From assembly GCF_046054195.1 (NCBI RefSeq), contig NZ_JBEQCS010000004.1, positions 62,001 through 126,000 on the forward strand: a stretch of DNA of 64,000 nt. The letters are read 5' to 3'. The stretch comes from Celerinatantimonas sp046054195 (GTDB lineage Bacteria > Pseudomonadota > Gammaproteobacteria > Enterobacterales > Celerinatantimonadaceae). Positions 1-8,541 of the stretch are shown in pieces; position 1 is the first letter of the stretch; the number at the start of each line of letters is the position of its first letter. The notes beneath the pieces were generated by a model. It did not search any database. It saw nothing but the letters and a program-made list of their open reading frames with translations, and was not told the DNA's origin. The translations under genes were made by a program, and so were the position numbers.

Positions 1-419
1 AAGATGGTTATCGCGCCCCAGCCTATTGGGGATGGATAGCCAAAATTCGTCAACATGTGACTTTGCCCGTTATTGCCAACGGGGAGATTTGGGATAGAGA
101 ATCACTCAAACAATGCCAAGAACAATCTGGTGCAGAGCAGTTCATGGTCGGTCGCGGCGCGGTTGCTACCCCCAATCTTGGCGCAGTTTTAAAAACAGCC
201 ACAGCAAAAATGAGTTGGAATGATGTCTTAAGTTTACTCATTCATTTTGCCCAGCAACCGATTGATGAGAAAAACACTATCTATTATCCATCAAGAACAA
301 AACAGTGGTTCAGTTATTTAAAGCTTAGTTACCCCCAAGCCAATGATTTATTTCGACAAATTAGAATCCTCAAAGACCGCGATGCGATTTTAAATGAGCT
401 AGAGCGAGCGCAAAATTAA
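1..419 (+). CDS. dusC: tRNA-dihydrouridine(16) synthase DusC, C-terminal part (cut by window edge)
   Basis: The frame is open from base 3 to the TAA at 417-419, about 138 residues of an incomplete gene. The visible part matches the end of DusC-type flavoenzymes, which reduce uridine 16 in the tRNA D-loop with FMN and NADPH. The VIANGEIWD and VGRGA stretches are the end of the TIM barrel that holds the FMN phosphate. KQWFSYLK belongs to the C-terminal helical tRNA-binding domain. Assignment to DusC rather than DusA or DusB rests on the NGEIWD context and the C-terminal helical part. The ATG at base 57 is internal and not a start. Confidence 0.85.
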   Translation, partial: DGYRAPAYWGWIAKIRQHVTLPVIANGEIWDRESLKQCQEQSGAEQFMVGRGAVATPNLGAVLKTATAKMSWNDVLSLLIHFAQQPIDEKNTIYYPSRTKQWFSYLKLSYPQANDLFRQIRILKDRDAILNELERAQN

Positions 420-553
420 AAACAAGGGGGATTAGATCAAATAGTCGACAAATTAGCTGAAATACCACACTGTTGTTGATTCATATCATAAACGTTAACA
501 AATTGCCTTCCTATACTCCCACTAATTAAGTAGACAAATAGTGGGGAACAATC

Positions 554-928
554 TTGGATTATTCTCAATATAAGAAGCGTCTAGACGATATGATGGCGAC
601 AGCTAAGCAGGCGCTTGTGACAACATTGTTACAATCAAAGGAACAAAAATGGCAACAGGAAGCCGACAAATTGCAACATTTGTCGCCATCTGATTTTGTC
701 GATTATGCATGTACGCTCGCAGATCCGCGGATTGAACCTTTACTGAGTGAATTACGCCGAATTGATGCCGCATTATGCCAATATGACATCGGCTTATACG
801 GTATTTGCAGTGATTGTGAAGAAGAGATTGAGCTGGAACGACTTGATGCAGACCCTTGCGTTCAGCGCTGTGGGAAATGTGAAGCAAAACGCCGGGCTAA
901 AAAACGGCAAGACCTCTTTGCTTTGTGA
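554..928 (+). CDS. DksA/TraR-family zinc-finger protein, TTG start
   Basis: A 124-residue protein of the DksA/TraR family, which act in the RNA polymerase secondary channel. Residues 1-75 are mostly charged and helical, as in the DksA coiled coil. A zinc-finger motif follows with Cys85-x2-Cys88 and Cys106-x2-Cys109, and a basic tail (AKRRAKKRQ). The start is TTG at 554, preceded by a good ribosome binding site GGGGA at 543-547; the next ATG codons (590 and 593) would remove the first helix. The protein is shorter than DksA (about 150 residues) and lacks an obvious DxxDxA tip, so transcription-initiation activity is uncertain. It stands alone between dusC and recR. Confidence 0.75.
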   Translation: MDYSQYKKRLDDMMATAKQALVTTLLQSKEQKWQQEADKLQHLSPSDFVDYACTLADPRIEPLLSELRRIDAALCQYDIGLYGICSDCEEEIELERLDADPCVQRCGKCEAKRRAKKRQDLFAL

Positions 929-979
929 TAAAGATGGCCGCTTATAAGCTGTGTTAAACTTTTAAGCGGCACATCGATT

Positions 980-1582
980 TTAAAAAGACTGCCGCCCTAT
1001 AAACGAGTGCGATAGTGTTGTGCCATCAACATGGTCTAACTCGCCTCCGATCGGAACCCCGTGAGCAATCCGAGATACCTTAATGTTTTGCGCTTTAGCC
1101 AAGTCAGCAATGTAATAAGCTGTAGCCTCGCCTTCAACCGTTGGATTGGTTGCTAAAATTAATTCCTGAATAGGTTCTTGGTGCAAGCGTTGTTCAAGTA
1201 AGTCCAAACCAATCTCTTTAGGGCCAATGCCATCAAGCGGTGATAGATGCCCCATCAAAACAAAATAGAGCCCACTATACTGGGCAGTTTGTTCAATTGC
1301 TGCGACATCAGCCGGACTTTCAACGACACATAATAGACCACTATTATGGCGCTTGGGCGATTGGCAAATGGGGCATAACTGCCCCTCTTCTGAGAAATTG
1401 CGACATGAGCTGCAATGGCCAACATGCTCAACGGCATTTGCTAATGCATCCGCCAATTTCTGGGCCTGCGGTCGTTTACTTTCTAATAAAGTAAACGCCA
1501 TTCGCTGAGCACTACGCGGGCCAACGCCAGGCAAAACTTGTAATGCCTGAATTAATTCATCAAGACTTGGCGTATATTTCAT
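980..1582 (-). CDS. recR: recombination mediator protein RecR
   Basis: Full-length 200-residue RecR, which acts with RecO and RecF in loading RecA at single-strand gaps. The sequence shows an N-terminal helix-hairpin-helix (QVLPGVGPRSAQRMA), a four-cysteine zinc finger (Cys57, Cys60, Cys70, Cys73), a Toprim domain beginning LLCVVESPADVAAIE, and a C-terminal GGELDHVDGTTL region. In many relatives recR follows dnaX and ybaB. Here it lies 10 bases downstream of purC on the same strand and is probably transcribed with it. Confidence 0.95.
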   Translation of the reverse strand: MKYTPSLDELIQALQVLPGVGPRSAQRMAFTLLESKRPQAQKLADALANAVEHVGHCSSCRNFSEEGQLCPICQSPKRHNSGLLCVVESPADVAAIEQTAQYSGLYFVLMGHLSPLDGIGPKEIGLDLLEQRLHQEPIQELILATNPTVEGEATAYYIADLAKAQNIKVSRIAHGVPIGGELDHVDGTTLSHSFIGRQSF

Positions 1583-1592
1583 AAATTTCCGA

Positions 1593-2696
1593 TTAGACGA
1601 TCAACTGATAATGCTCGTTTAAGCAATCTAGGATTTCCTGACGAGGATTATCTGACAGCTCAACCGCTTTGCCGGTAATCGTTTGAGCAATTGCACGATA
1701 GGTATCAGACAAACCCATCATCGCAGAGACTGGCAGAGCATTATCTCGAGCAAGAGCAAATCGTTCACTCATACGGTTTTTATTCAATAGAATATCCGGA
1801 TCAGGGAAGTGATTGAGCAACATCTGCCGAAATCCTTCTTTTGAATTTTCAATAATTTCGCCTTTGCGATAAGCAGGACCATCCCAAATACGTGATGAAT
1901 CCGGAGTACCAACTTCATCCATATAGATTAACTGCTCATTGCCTTGCATATCTTTGACATAGCCAAATTCAAATTTGGTATCGACAAAGATTTGGTCGTG
2001 TTTTGCTAATTCCTGACTGATTGTTTCAAAACCATCTTTGAGTAATTTTTCATACCAATCGACATCTTGACTCTGACGAAAACCAAAGGCTTGATAATTA
2101 TTAATCAAATCAGAGCGAGAAACATTCACGTCATCAGCTTCTTGAACACCAGGGATCCCTTCTAGAATACCTTTGGTCGATGGCGTAATTAACAGCTCCG
2201 GCAATTTCTGATTTTGTTTAAGCCCTTCAGGCAAGGTGATCCCACAAAATTCACGCTCCCCTTGCTGATAAGCTCGCCACATTGACCCCGTAATATACTG
2301 ACGAGCAATGGCCTCAACCATCACTGGACGCGCCTTTTGTACAATCCAAACTAACGGATGGGGAATATCAAGAATATGGCTCTGCGCTAACCCTTGACGT
2401 TTGAACTGCTCAAACCAATAGTTTGAGATAGCATTCAATGAAGCCCCTTTACCCGGAACACCTTGCATTCCCCCCTCGCCGTGCCAGATACAGTCAAATG
2501 CCGAAATTCGGTCACTAATGACCATCACAGCTAATGGTGTATCAGCTGCAACCGGGTAGTTTTTCTGCTCAATTAAACGGCGGCTATCGGCCTCAGTTAA
2601 CCAATAAACAGAGCGCACTTTTCCACTATGCACCGGCAATGCCGTACGGATTGGCAAGTCATTGTTAACAGCCATTACCTGATCAGCAACATTCAT
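1593..2696 (-). CDS. purC: phosphoribosylaminoimidazole-succinocarboxamide synthase (SAICAR synthase), long form
   Basis: Purine biosynthesis enzyme that joins CAIR and aspartate using ATP to give SAICAR. At 367 residues it is the long form seen in vibrios and yeast rather than the 237-residue E. coli type. Recognisable parts are the N-terminal SGKVRSVYWL strand-loop, the VISDRISAFDCIW stretch, ARQYITGSMWRAYQ, FVDTKFEFGY and YMDEVGTPDSSRIW, which contact ATP and substrate. It begins at ATG 2696 and is followed by recR after 10 bases. purB, which uses the SAICAR product, lies 20 kb away. Confidence 0.95.
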   Translation of the reverse strand: MNVADQVMAVNNDLPIRTALPVHSGKVRSVYWLTEADSRRLIEQKNYPVAADTPLAVMVISDRISAFDCIWHGEGGMQGVPGKGASLNAISNYWFEQFKRQGLAQSHILDIPHPLVWIVQKARPVMVEAIARQYITGSMWRAYQQGEREFCGITLPEGLKQNQKLPELLITPSTKGILEGIPGVQEADDVNVSRSDLINNYQAFGFRQSQDVDWYEKLLKDGFETISQELAKHDQIFVDTKFEFGYVKDMQGNEQLIYMDEVGTPDSSRIWDGPAYRKGEIIENSKEGFRQMLLNHFPDPDILLNKNRMSERFALARDNALPVSAMMGLSDTYRAIAQTITGKAVELSDNPRQEILDCLNEHYQLIV

Positions 2697-2873
2697 GGGG
2701 GTATGATCCTATCGTCAATATCAAAGAGATGTGAAAATATGGGTAACGATTGTATCAAACCTCGCTATTGATGCTAGCGATATCGACTTATAGCGACTTA
2801 GATATTGAGCCGATGAGCGGTTTCAGGCGCAATTTAATGACACCCGCTAAGAAATTAAACAATTCAAAGAAAA

Positions 2874-2900
2874 AGCCTTATTGAATTATTCAATAAGGCT
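2874..2900 (-). terminator. Rho-independent terminator downstream of the 95-residue gene
   Basis: A perfect 12-base inverted repeat AGCCTTATTGAA / TTCAATAAGGCT with a 3-base loop. Read on the minus strand it runs into TTTTC. It lies 53 bases after the stop of the minus-strand gene at 2954-3241. Confidence 0.75.
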
Positions 2901-2953
2901 CTAATTATAAGTAAAAAACTAGCGTTTAAAATTACCGGCTGCAAAGGATAAGC

Positions 2954-3241
2954 TCAGTTAAATTCAATTGATCTGACAGACAATTTAAAATTTTCAAGAT
3001 GATGAACATACTGCGTGCTCTCATACATAGCCCGGGTGAAAGTTTCAGCATCAACCGAGACAGAAATACGAACACCATATTTGTCTTGGCGGGGGTTCGA
3101 TTGCTGACAGCCACGCTTTTCTAACTCGTTTTCAAGAGACTGTAATTCGTTGTGAGTTGCTTGTCGAAGACCTGACAAAATCAGGTCAAACTGGAAAGTT
3201 TTCATTCGTTTATATCGATCCATTTTTAAGCCCGATGTCAT
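2954..3241 (-). CDS. small protein of unknown function
   Basis: A 95-residue ORF I do not recognise. It is supported as a gene by the strong terminator placed just after it and by the absence of a better ORF on the other strand. The composition is soluble and mixed alpha/beta (ending FKLSVRSIEFN), with no signal peptide, membrane segment or cysteine motif. Three in-frame ATGs (3241, 3223 and 3205) are possible starts; none has a strong ribosome binding site, and the third (MKTFQFDLIL) gives a more typical N-terminus of 83 residues. Confidence 0.55.
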   Translation of the reverse strand: MTSGLKMDRYKRMKTFQFDLILSGLRQATHNELQSLENELEKRGCQQSNPRQDKYGVRISVSVDAETFTRAMYESTQYVHHLENFKLSVRSIEFN

Positions 3242-3551
3242 AGCTATTTCATCACTTTATGCAAATTTTTGAATGATTCGTTATCTTACGATAGCTACAA
3301 CAGAATCAATATAACATTTGTTAAAACAACCCATTTTCCATAAAAAAATCTAACAAATGCTCATTGAACAACACTAAAATGCTAATGCAAATCATCGGAA
3401 TATTAATTTTCATCTATTATGACGATCCAAGCTAAATTCACAATAGTACTTTTGTATGAAAATCAGCAGGTTTGAACTAATCTTGCAAAAAACATGAGAT
3501 ATCACCATGTTTTCTTCCCCAAACTAAAGCCTCATAGCGCGCCCTTTTCGA
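3242..3551. other. 310-base AT-rich gap without a visible gene
   Basis: Between two minus-strand genes. The stretch is AT-rich and contains no convincing ORF, hairpin terminator or RNA gene that I can see. It presumably carries the promoter of the 95-residue gene on the minus strand at the 3242-3350 end. Confidence 0.5.
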
Positions 3552-3830
3552 CTAATAGTTTTGTGAGGAATCTGGTAAATGTTGTAAATGGATGCTTCGA
3601 GCGAGTCGAATAACAGGGCGAATCAATAATTGGCAACTACCGATGAGAAACAACCAAGTTCCAATATCTTGAATAGTTCCCGAATAAAAAAAGCAGATAC
3701 TACCGATTATGAACCAAAGGGCCAATAACAGATCGTTGACAATGCTCAACACTTCATAACGCCGATGGATGATTAACTCATCATGGCCAAATTTCACAAT
3801 AAGATCATTGGAACTTTCGTTTGGCTGCAT
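3552..3830 (-). CDS. YrhK-family small membrane protein
   Basis: A 92-residue protein that resembles the YrhK-like domain family. It has a short polar N-terminus, the family-like sentence HDELIIHRRYEVLSIVNDLL, and two hydrophobic segments at about residues 30-50 and 57-73, followed by a basic stretch (RPVIRLARSIHLQ). It is therefore predicted to sit in the inner membrane with two helices. No molecular function is known for the family. It stands alone upstream of the AbrB permease on the same strand. Confidence 0.7.
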   Translation of the reverse strand: MQPNESSNDLIVKFGHDELIIHRRYEVLSIVNDLLLALWFIIGSICFFYSGTIQDIGTWLFLIGSCQLLIRPVIRLARSIHLQHLPDSSQNY

Positions 3831-3892
3831 ACAGTACCTCTTTAATAATCAAAAGAGTCCTATGCATATCAAACTTAACAAGGCTTTGTAAA

Positions 3893-4975
3893 TTATCCTT
3901 GAATTTTTTTACCTAGCCATTTTGCAATCCAAGGCCCTAATGCCACAACTGCAAACAATCGACTCGTTTGCAGCGCCATAATAAAGGGCACATTGACCGG
4001 GTTAGACAAGGCAATAATTGCAACTGTGTTCGCACCGCCAGGACTAGTTGCTAAATAGGCGGATAACAAATCAACATGAAACCAATGGCTCGCAAGTAGC
4101 GCTAAACCGGCACATAACACCATCAATAACACATTCATTAGCAATATTTTTGGTAACGCATAGAGCGAGGCTCGAAACGTCTGCCGGTCAAAGCCAACTC
4201 CGATCACCCACCCCACAACGAGATAACTAATCGCCAATAAGGACTCAGGCAGAGTAATCGTCAGCCAACCATTCACATGTAAAATGGTGCCTAAGAACAT
4301 CGGGATCAGCATTGCTCCGGCAGGGATCTTGGCAAATTTAGCAAGAAGCATACTGCCAAAGATGAGTGCCATAGTAAGCGCGAAGCTGCTGATGTTAGGA
4401 ACCTGCGCCCAATTCTCAAATAGTGAGTGATGCATCGCTCCTTTGGGAACTACCGCGGCCGCGACCAATGAAGACATGATGACAACCAAGAGCACGCGAA
4501 TATATTGCATAAATGCAACCAAGCGAGCATCCGCGCCATACGCTTTGGCTAAAATTACCATAGCACTCGCGGCTCCTGGTGATGCGCCCCATATAGCTAC
4601 TTGTGCTGGCATGACTTTGAGCTTGCCCAAGATCCACCCTAATCCCCAACTCAAAACCATCACTGAAGCGACCACTAAGACCACAATCGGCCAGTCTTTT
4701 AAGACTTCTTTAACAATTTCGGAAGTTAAACTTTGCGCAATCACACAGCCAACAATCGCTTGGCAAAATTGATACAGAGGACGATTAACATTAAGGCGAA
4801 TGCCCATTAGCGCAATCACTATTGCCGCAACCATCGGGCCAACCATCCATTCAGCACTTAAACCAACCACCTGCATAAGCCAAGCACATAAAACTGAAAG
4901 CCCCACTAACAAAGCCCAGCCCACGGGACGCGGCATACGTGAAAAATAAGCGGAGTTCTTAGAGCGGCTGTGCAT
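3893..4975 (-). CDS. AbrB-family inner membrane protein (putative permease/regulator)
   Basis: A roughly 360-residue integral membrane protein with about ten hydrophobic helices and the duplicated architecture of the AbrB/YkgA-type membrane family, sometimes annotated as ammonia monooxygenase-like. Family-like motifs are WMVGPMVAAIVI near the start of the first repeat and ATSPGGANTVAIIALS with GASPGAASAMVILA in the two pseudo-symmetric repeats. A TTG at 5035 would extend the frame by 20 residues, but the ATG at 4975 gives a normal cytoplasmic N-terminus, so I chose it. The substrate is unknown. Confidence 0.75.
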   Translation of the reverse strand: MHSRSKNSAYFSRMPRPVGWALLVGLSVLCAWLMQVVGLSAEWMVGPMVAAIVIALMGIRLNVNRPLYQFCQAIVGCVIAQSLTSEIVKEVLKDWPIVVLVVASVMVLSWGLGWILGKLKVMPAQVAIWGASPGAASAMVILAKAYGADARLVAFMQYIRVLLVVIMSSLVAAAVVPKGAMHHSLFENWAQVPNISSFALTMALIFGSMLLAKFAKIPAGAMLIPMFLGTILHVNGWLTITLPESLLAISYLVVGWVIGVGFDRQTFRASLYALPKILLMNVLLMVLCAGLALLASHWFHVDLLSAYLATSPGGANTVAIIALSNPVNVPFIMALQTSRLFAVVALGPWIAKWLGKKIQG

Positions 4976-5153
4976 AAATGAATCTCTTGGTATTAAAACA
5001 AATGGGATTGACTGAAAGTCGATAGAGTTTATCAAAAAAGAGAGATTAATGAGAAAATAATTGAATTATACAATAAAATGTAATTTATCATTGCAGATTA
5101 AAATGAGCTCGAATCAAAGTAATGTGGGAGTTTATATGAGCTCAATGATGAAA

Positions 5154-5170
5154 AGCCCCTTTTCAGGGGC
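5154..5170 (-). terminator. terminator of serS
   Basis: GC-rich hairpin with GCCCC at 5155-5159 pairing with GGGGC at 5166-5170. Read on the minus strand it is followed by TTTTC. It lies 12 bases after the serS stop codon. Confidence 0.8.
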
Positions 5171-5181
5171 CTCTTTAATTA

Positions 5182-6474
5182 TTACGCAGCGTTAATAACT
5201 TCAAGACCATTCATATATGGTCTGAGCACCTCAGGCACAACAACTGAACCATCAGCTTGCTGATAATTTTCCAACACAGCCACTAATGTACGGCCAACGG
5301 CCAATCCAGATCCATTCAATGTATGAACTAACTCTGGTTTTTTACTTCCCGCAGGGCGGAACCGAGCTTGCATACGACGCGCCTGGAAATCTTCGCAGTT
5401 GCTCACAGATGAAATCTCACGATAGGTATTTTGAGCAGGAACCCAAACTTCCAAGTCGTAAGTTTTCGCGGCTGAAAAACCTAAATCCCCAGTACACAAA
5501 GTCACAACTCGATATGGCAGATTGAGTTTTTGCAGAATATGTTCAGCATGTTCGCGCATCTGTTCTAACACTTCGTATGAATGTTCTGGATGAACAACCT
5601 GAACCATTTCAACTTTATCGAACTGGTGCTGACGAATCAGGCCCCGTGTATCGCGACCATAAGAACCTGCTTCACTACGAAAACATGGCGTGTGAGCCGT
5701 CATTTTAATTGGCAAGTCAGCTTCATCAACAATGGTGTCACGAACCATATTGGTCAGTGGAACCTCTGCCGTTGGAATCAGACTCATGCCAATTCCTTCT
5801 TCAGTAGCAGGTTTGGTATTAAACAAATCCTCACCAAATTTCGGTAACTGACTCGTTCCATATAGCGAGTCTGCATTTACCAGATATGGGACATACATCT
5901 CGTGATAACCATGCTCAGTTGTCTGAGTGTCCAGCATGAACTGCGCAAGTGCACGATGCAGCCGCGCAATTTTATCTTTCATCACGATAAAACGAGAGCC
6001 ACTGATTTTAGTCGCAGCCTGAAAATCTAGGCCATTGAGACCTTCACCAATATCAACGTGATCTTTGACTGGAAAATCAAATTCACGCGGGGTTCCCCAA
6101 CGATGAAGTTCAACATTTTCACTATCATCTTTACCTAAAGGAACACTGTCGTTTGGAATATTAGGAATACTGTAGGCAATATCCTGCAATTGTTGCTGAA
6201 CATCACTTAAGCAACTTTTGGCCTGATTAAGCTCTTCGCCTAATGAGCCGACTTCATCTAATAACGGCTGAATATCTTCGCCACGAGCTTTGGCCTGTCC
6301 AATCGATTTGGAACGGGAGTTACGTTCGCTTTGCAAGTTTTCAGTTTGGACCTGCAGCGACTTGCGTCGTTCTTCTAATTGAGTCACTAATGCGACGTCT
6401 AATTTAAAACCGCGGCGCGCTAATTTCTGCGCTGCAGTCTCAATATCACTCCTGAGATATTTAGCATCTAGCAT
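5182..6474 (-). CDS. serS: seryl-tRNA synthetase
   Basis: Class II synthetase that charges tRNA-Ser (and tRNA-Sec) with serine. The start is ATG at 6474 (MLDAKYLRSDIE), which aligns with E. coli SerS and gives 430 residues; a further upstream ATG adds 12 unlikely residues. The N-terminal arm is a long antiparallel coiled coil of about residues 25-110 (ERNSRSKSIGQAKARGEDI). Motif 2 is visible as CFRSEAGSYGRDTRG followed by HQFDKVEMV, and motif 3 near GSGLAVGRTLVAVLEN. It is last in the ftsK-lolA-rarA-serS series. Two of its tRNA substrates are encoded at 46.8-47.0 kb. Confidence 0.97.
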   Translation of the reverse strand: MLDAKYLRSDIETAAQKLARRGFKLDVALVTQLEERRKSLQVQTENLQSERNSRSKSIGQAKARGEDIQPLLDEVGSLGEELNQAKSCLSDVQQQLQDIAYSIPNIPNDSVPLGKDDSENVELHRWGTPREFDFPVKDHVDIGEGLNGLDFQAATKISGSRFIVMKDKIARLHRALAQFMLDTQTTEHGYHEMYVPYLVNADSLYGTSQLPKFGEDLFNTKPATEEGIGMSLIPTAEVPLTNMVRDTIVDEADLPIKMTAHTPCFRSEAGSYGRDTRGLIRQHQFDKVEMVQVVHPEHSYEVLEQMREHAEHILQKLNLPYRVVTLCTGDLGFSAAKTYDLEVWVPAQNTYREISSVSNCEDFQARRMQARFRPAGSKKPELVHTLNGSGLAVGRTLVAVLENYQQADGSVVVPEVLRPYMNGLEVINAA

Positions 6475-6549
6475 GATAAACCTTATCTTTGTTCCATTAG
6501 CCTTATTCAAGGCTCTATCAATTGGTTCTATGAACTTAAAATAGTTAAA

Positions 6550-6566
6550 GTAGCCACCTTGGCTAC
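6550..6566 (-). terminator. possible weak terminator after rarA
   Basis: GTAGCC / GGCTAC hairpin with a 5-base loop just beyond the rarA stop. On the minus strand a broken T-rich tract (TTTAACTATTTT) follows. It could attenuate rather than stop transcription into serS. Confidence 0.4.
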
Positions 6567-6578
6567 ACCGCTATTCTA

Positions 6579-7910
6579 TCACTTCTTGGGGTATCGTTGT
6601 CGCGGACTTTTCGCATCTAATTCATTAAGATAATCAAGTTTAGCCTGAATTTGTTTTTCCAAGCCTCGATCATGGGGATGATAAAAGTGCAAATCAGCGA
6701 TTTCTTCGGGCAAATAGCACTCACCTGCTGCATATGCCCCCGGTTCTAAATGAGCATAGCGATATTCCGCGCCATAACCCATCTGTTTCATTAATTCAGT
6801 GGGAGCGTTCCGCAAATGAACTGGCACGCCTAGATGTCCATATTCTTTAGCAGCCTGACGAGCAGCTTTAAACGCTTCATAAACCGCATTACTTTTAGGC
6901 GCACACGCTAAAAAAACCACCGCTTGAGCAATGGCTCGCTCGCCTTCGGCAGGCCCCACCCGAGTAAAACAGTCCCAAGCATTAATTGCAACCTGCATTG
7001 CACGAATATCGGCATTGCCAATATCCTCGGAGGCAATAGCAAGCAATCGCCGGGCAACAATCAGTGGATCGCATCCTGACTCTAAAATTCGGCAAAACCA
7101 AAATAGTGCACCATCTGGATTGGAACCACGAATCGATTTATGCAGCGCTGAAAGCAAGTCATAATATTGATCGCCCTGCTTATCGACTTTGGCAAAGTGT
7201 TCACCGCAAACCTGAGCCAATAACTCAGCATCAATAACCTGTCCATCGCTGACTAAATCAGTCGCCATTTCCAGAAAATTCAACGCCTGGCGAGCATCGC
7301 CTTGCGCAAACTGGGCAAGCTGAGTTAAAACCCCATCATTAAAGCTAAGATGACGCTGTTTAAGCTGGGTATCTTCGCTCAAAGCACGTTTAAGAACCTG
7401 CTCGATATCATCATCAGTTAGCTGTTCAAGCACATAAACCCGTGCTCTAGAAAGCAATGCATTGTTTACTTCAAACGATGGGTTTTCGGTGGTCGCACCG
7501 ATAAAAACGACCGTTCCATCTTCAATGTGGGGTAAAAAGGCATCTTGCTGGCTTTTATTAAATCGGTGAACTTCATCAACAAATAAAATGGTACGACGCC
7601 CACTTTGCTGAGTAATTTTGGCATTCTCAATGGCCTGGCGAATTTCTTTCATGCCACTGGTCACGGCCGATATTTTCTCAACATTGGCATCAGCATAACG
7701 GGCAATAATTTCTGCGAGAGTCGTTTTACCCGTGCCAGGCGGCCCCCAAAGGATCATTGAATGAAGCTGGCCATTTTTAATCGCCTTATAGAGCGGCTTG
7801 GCCGAATCTAAAAGCTGTTTTTGCCCCGCATAAGCATCAAGTGTTTGAGGCCGCATTCGCGCTGCTAAAGGACGAAAATCAGGGGCAAAATCAAATCCTA
7901 AATTATCCAT
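6579..7910 (-). CDS. rarA: replication-associated recombination protein A, AAA+ ATPase
   Basis: RarA (MgsA) is an AAA+ ATPase of the clamp-loader clade that acts at stalled replication forks. I place the start at ATG 7910 (MDNLGFDFAPDF), giving 443 residues. This ATG follows the lolA stop by a single base, consistent with translational coupling; an upstream ATG inside lolA gives a non-conserved extension. Walker A is GPPGTGKTTLAEI at about residues 53-65 and Walker B is ILFVDEVHRFNKSQQ. TTENPSF is the sensor 1 region. The C-terminal tetramerisation domain ends RYPHDRG-like as HFYHPHDRGLE. Confidence 0.95.
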   Translation of the reverse strand: MDNLGFDFAPDFRPLAARMRPQTLDAYAGQKQLLDSAKPLYKAIKNGQLHSMILWGPPGTGKTTLAEIIARYADANVEKISAVTSGMKEIRQAIENAKITQQSGRRTILFVDEVHRFNKSQQDAFLPHIEDGTVVFIGATTENPSFEVNNALLSRARVYVLEQLTDDDIEQVLKRALSEDTQLKQRHLSFNDGVLTQLAQFAQGDARQALNFLEMATDLVSDGQVIDAELLAQVCGEHFAKVDKQGDQYYDLLSALHKSIRGSNPDGALFWFCRILESGCDPLIVARRLLAIASEDIGNADIRAMQVAINAWDCFTRVGPAEGERAIAQAVVFLACAPKSNAVYEAFKAARQAAKEYGHLGVPVHLRNAPTELMKQMGYGAEYRYAHLEPGAYAAGECYLPEEIADLHFYHPHDRGLEKQIQAKLDYLNELDAKSPRQRYPKK

Positions 7911-7911
7911 A

Positions 7912-8523
7912 TCACTGACGTTGATCGTCGATTTGAGTTCCATCTGGAACTTTAAAACTAAAAGTGCCCGACTGAATATCAGGATTCAGGTTAAAGTGAC
8001 TCAATTTAAATTCACTGTGCTGACCTTGATTATCAACCACAGTAAATTCACTAATATCACCGGTTTTAGCAAATCGCAGCGAAAATGTAACCTGCTGTGA
8101 TGAGTCTTTACTGCTTACTGTATACACACCATCGTGTTGCGCAACTTTATACCCTTGCCAGGTTTTTTCTCGTTGATCGGCTAACAAAATAAACGGCGTA
8201 TGCACAATGGCCTGCGATGTATTATAAATGGTGACTTGCTCAACCATTGGAGAGTAATACCAAATGGTTTTCCCATCCGAGATTATTTCATCATCACCGG
8301 GATGAGTTTCTTGCCAGTGCAATTTACCCGGTTTAGCAATCACAAAATGTCCTTTACCCTGATGGATTGTTTTTCCCTCAGGGCTAATCACTGTTTGTGA
8401 GAAATCAGCGCCAAAATGGCTAATTTTTTCCAATTTATGGCGCAGATCAGATGCAGGATTTGCCATCACCAAGGGGCTTAACAACAACAAAAATATCGCT
8501 GCTAAAATTCGTAACTGTCGCAT
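7912..8523 (-). CDS. lolA: outer-membrane lipoprotein carrier protein LolA
   Basis: Periplasmic chaperone that carries lipoproteins from LolCDE to LolB. The 203-residue precursor has a clear signal peptide (basic MRQLR, hydrophobic core, cleavage after VMANP or VMA). The mature part shows the family-like SDLRHKLEKISHFGADFSQ, the KLHWQETHPGDDEIISDGK strand pair and PFILLAD. It begins 18 bases after ftsK and abuts rarA, matching the E. coli ftsK-lolA-rarA order. Confidence 0.95.
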   Translation of the reverse strand: MRQLRILAAIFLLLLSPLVMANPASDLRHKLEKISHFGADFSQTVISPEGKTIHQGKGHFVIAKPGKLHWQETHPGDDEIISDGKTIWYYSPMVEQVTIYNTSQAIVHTPFILLADQREKTWQGYKVAQHDGVYTVSSKDSSQQVTFSLRFAKTGDISEFTVVDNQGQHSEFKLSHFNLNPDIQSGTFSFKVPDGTQIDDQRQ

Positions 8524-8541
8524 AATACCTCGTTAGCTTTC

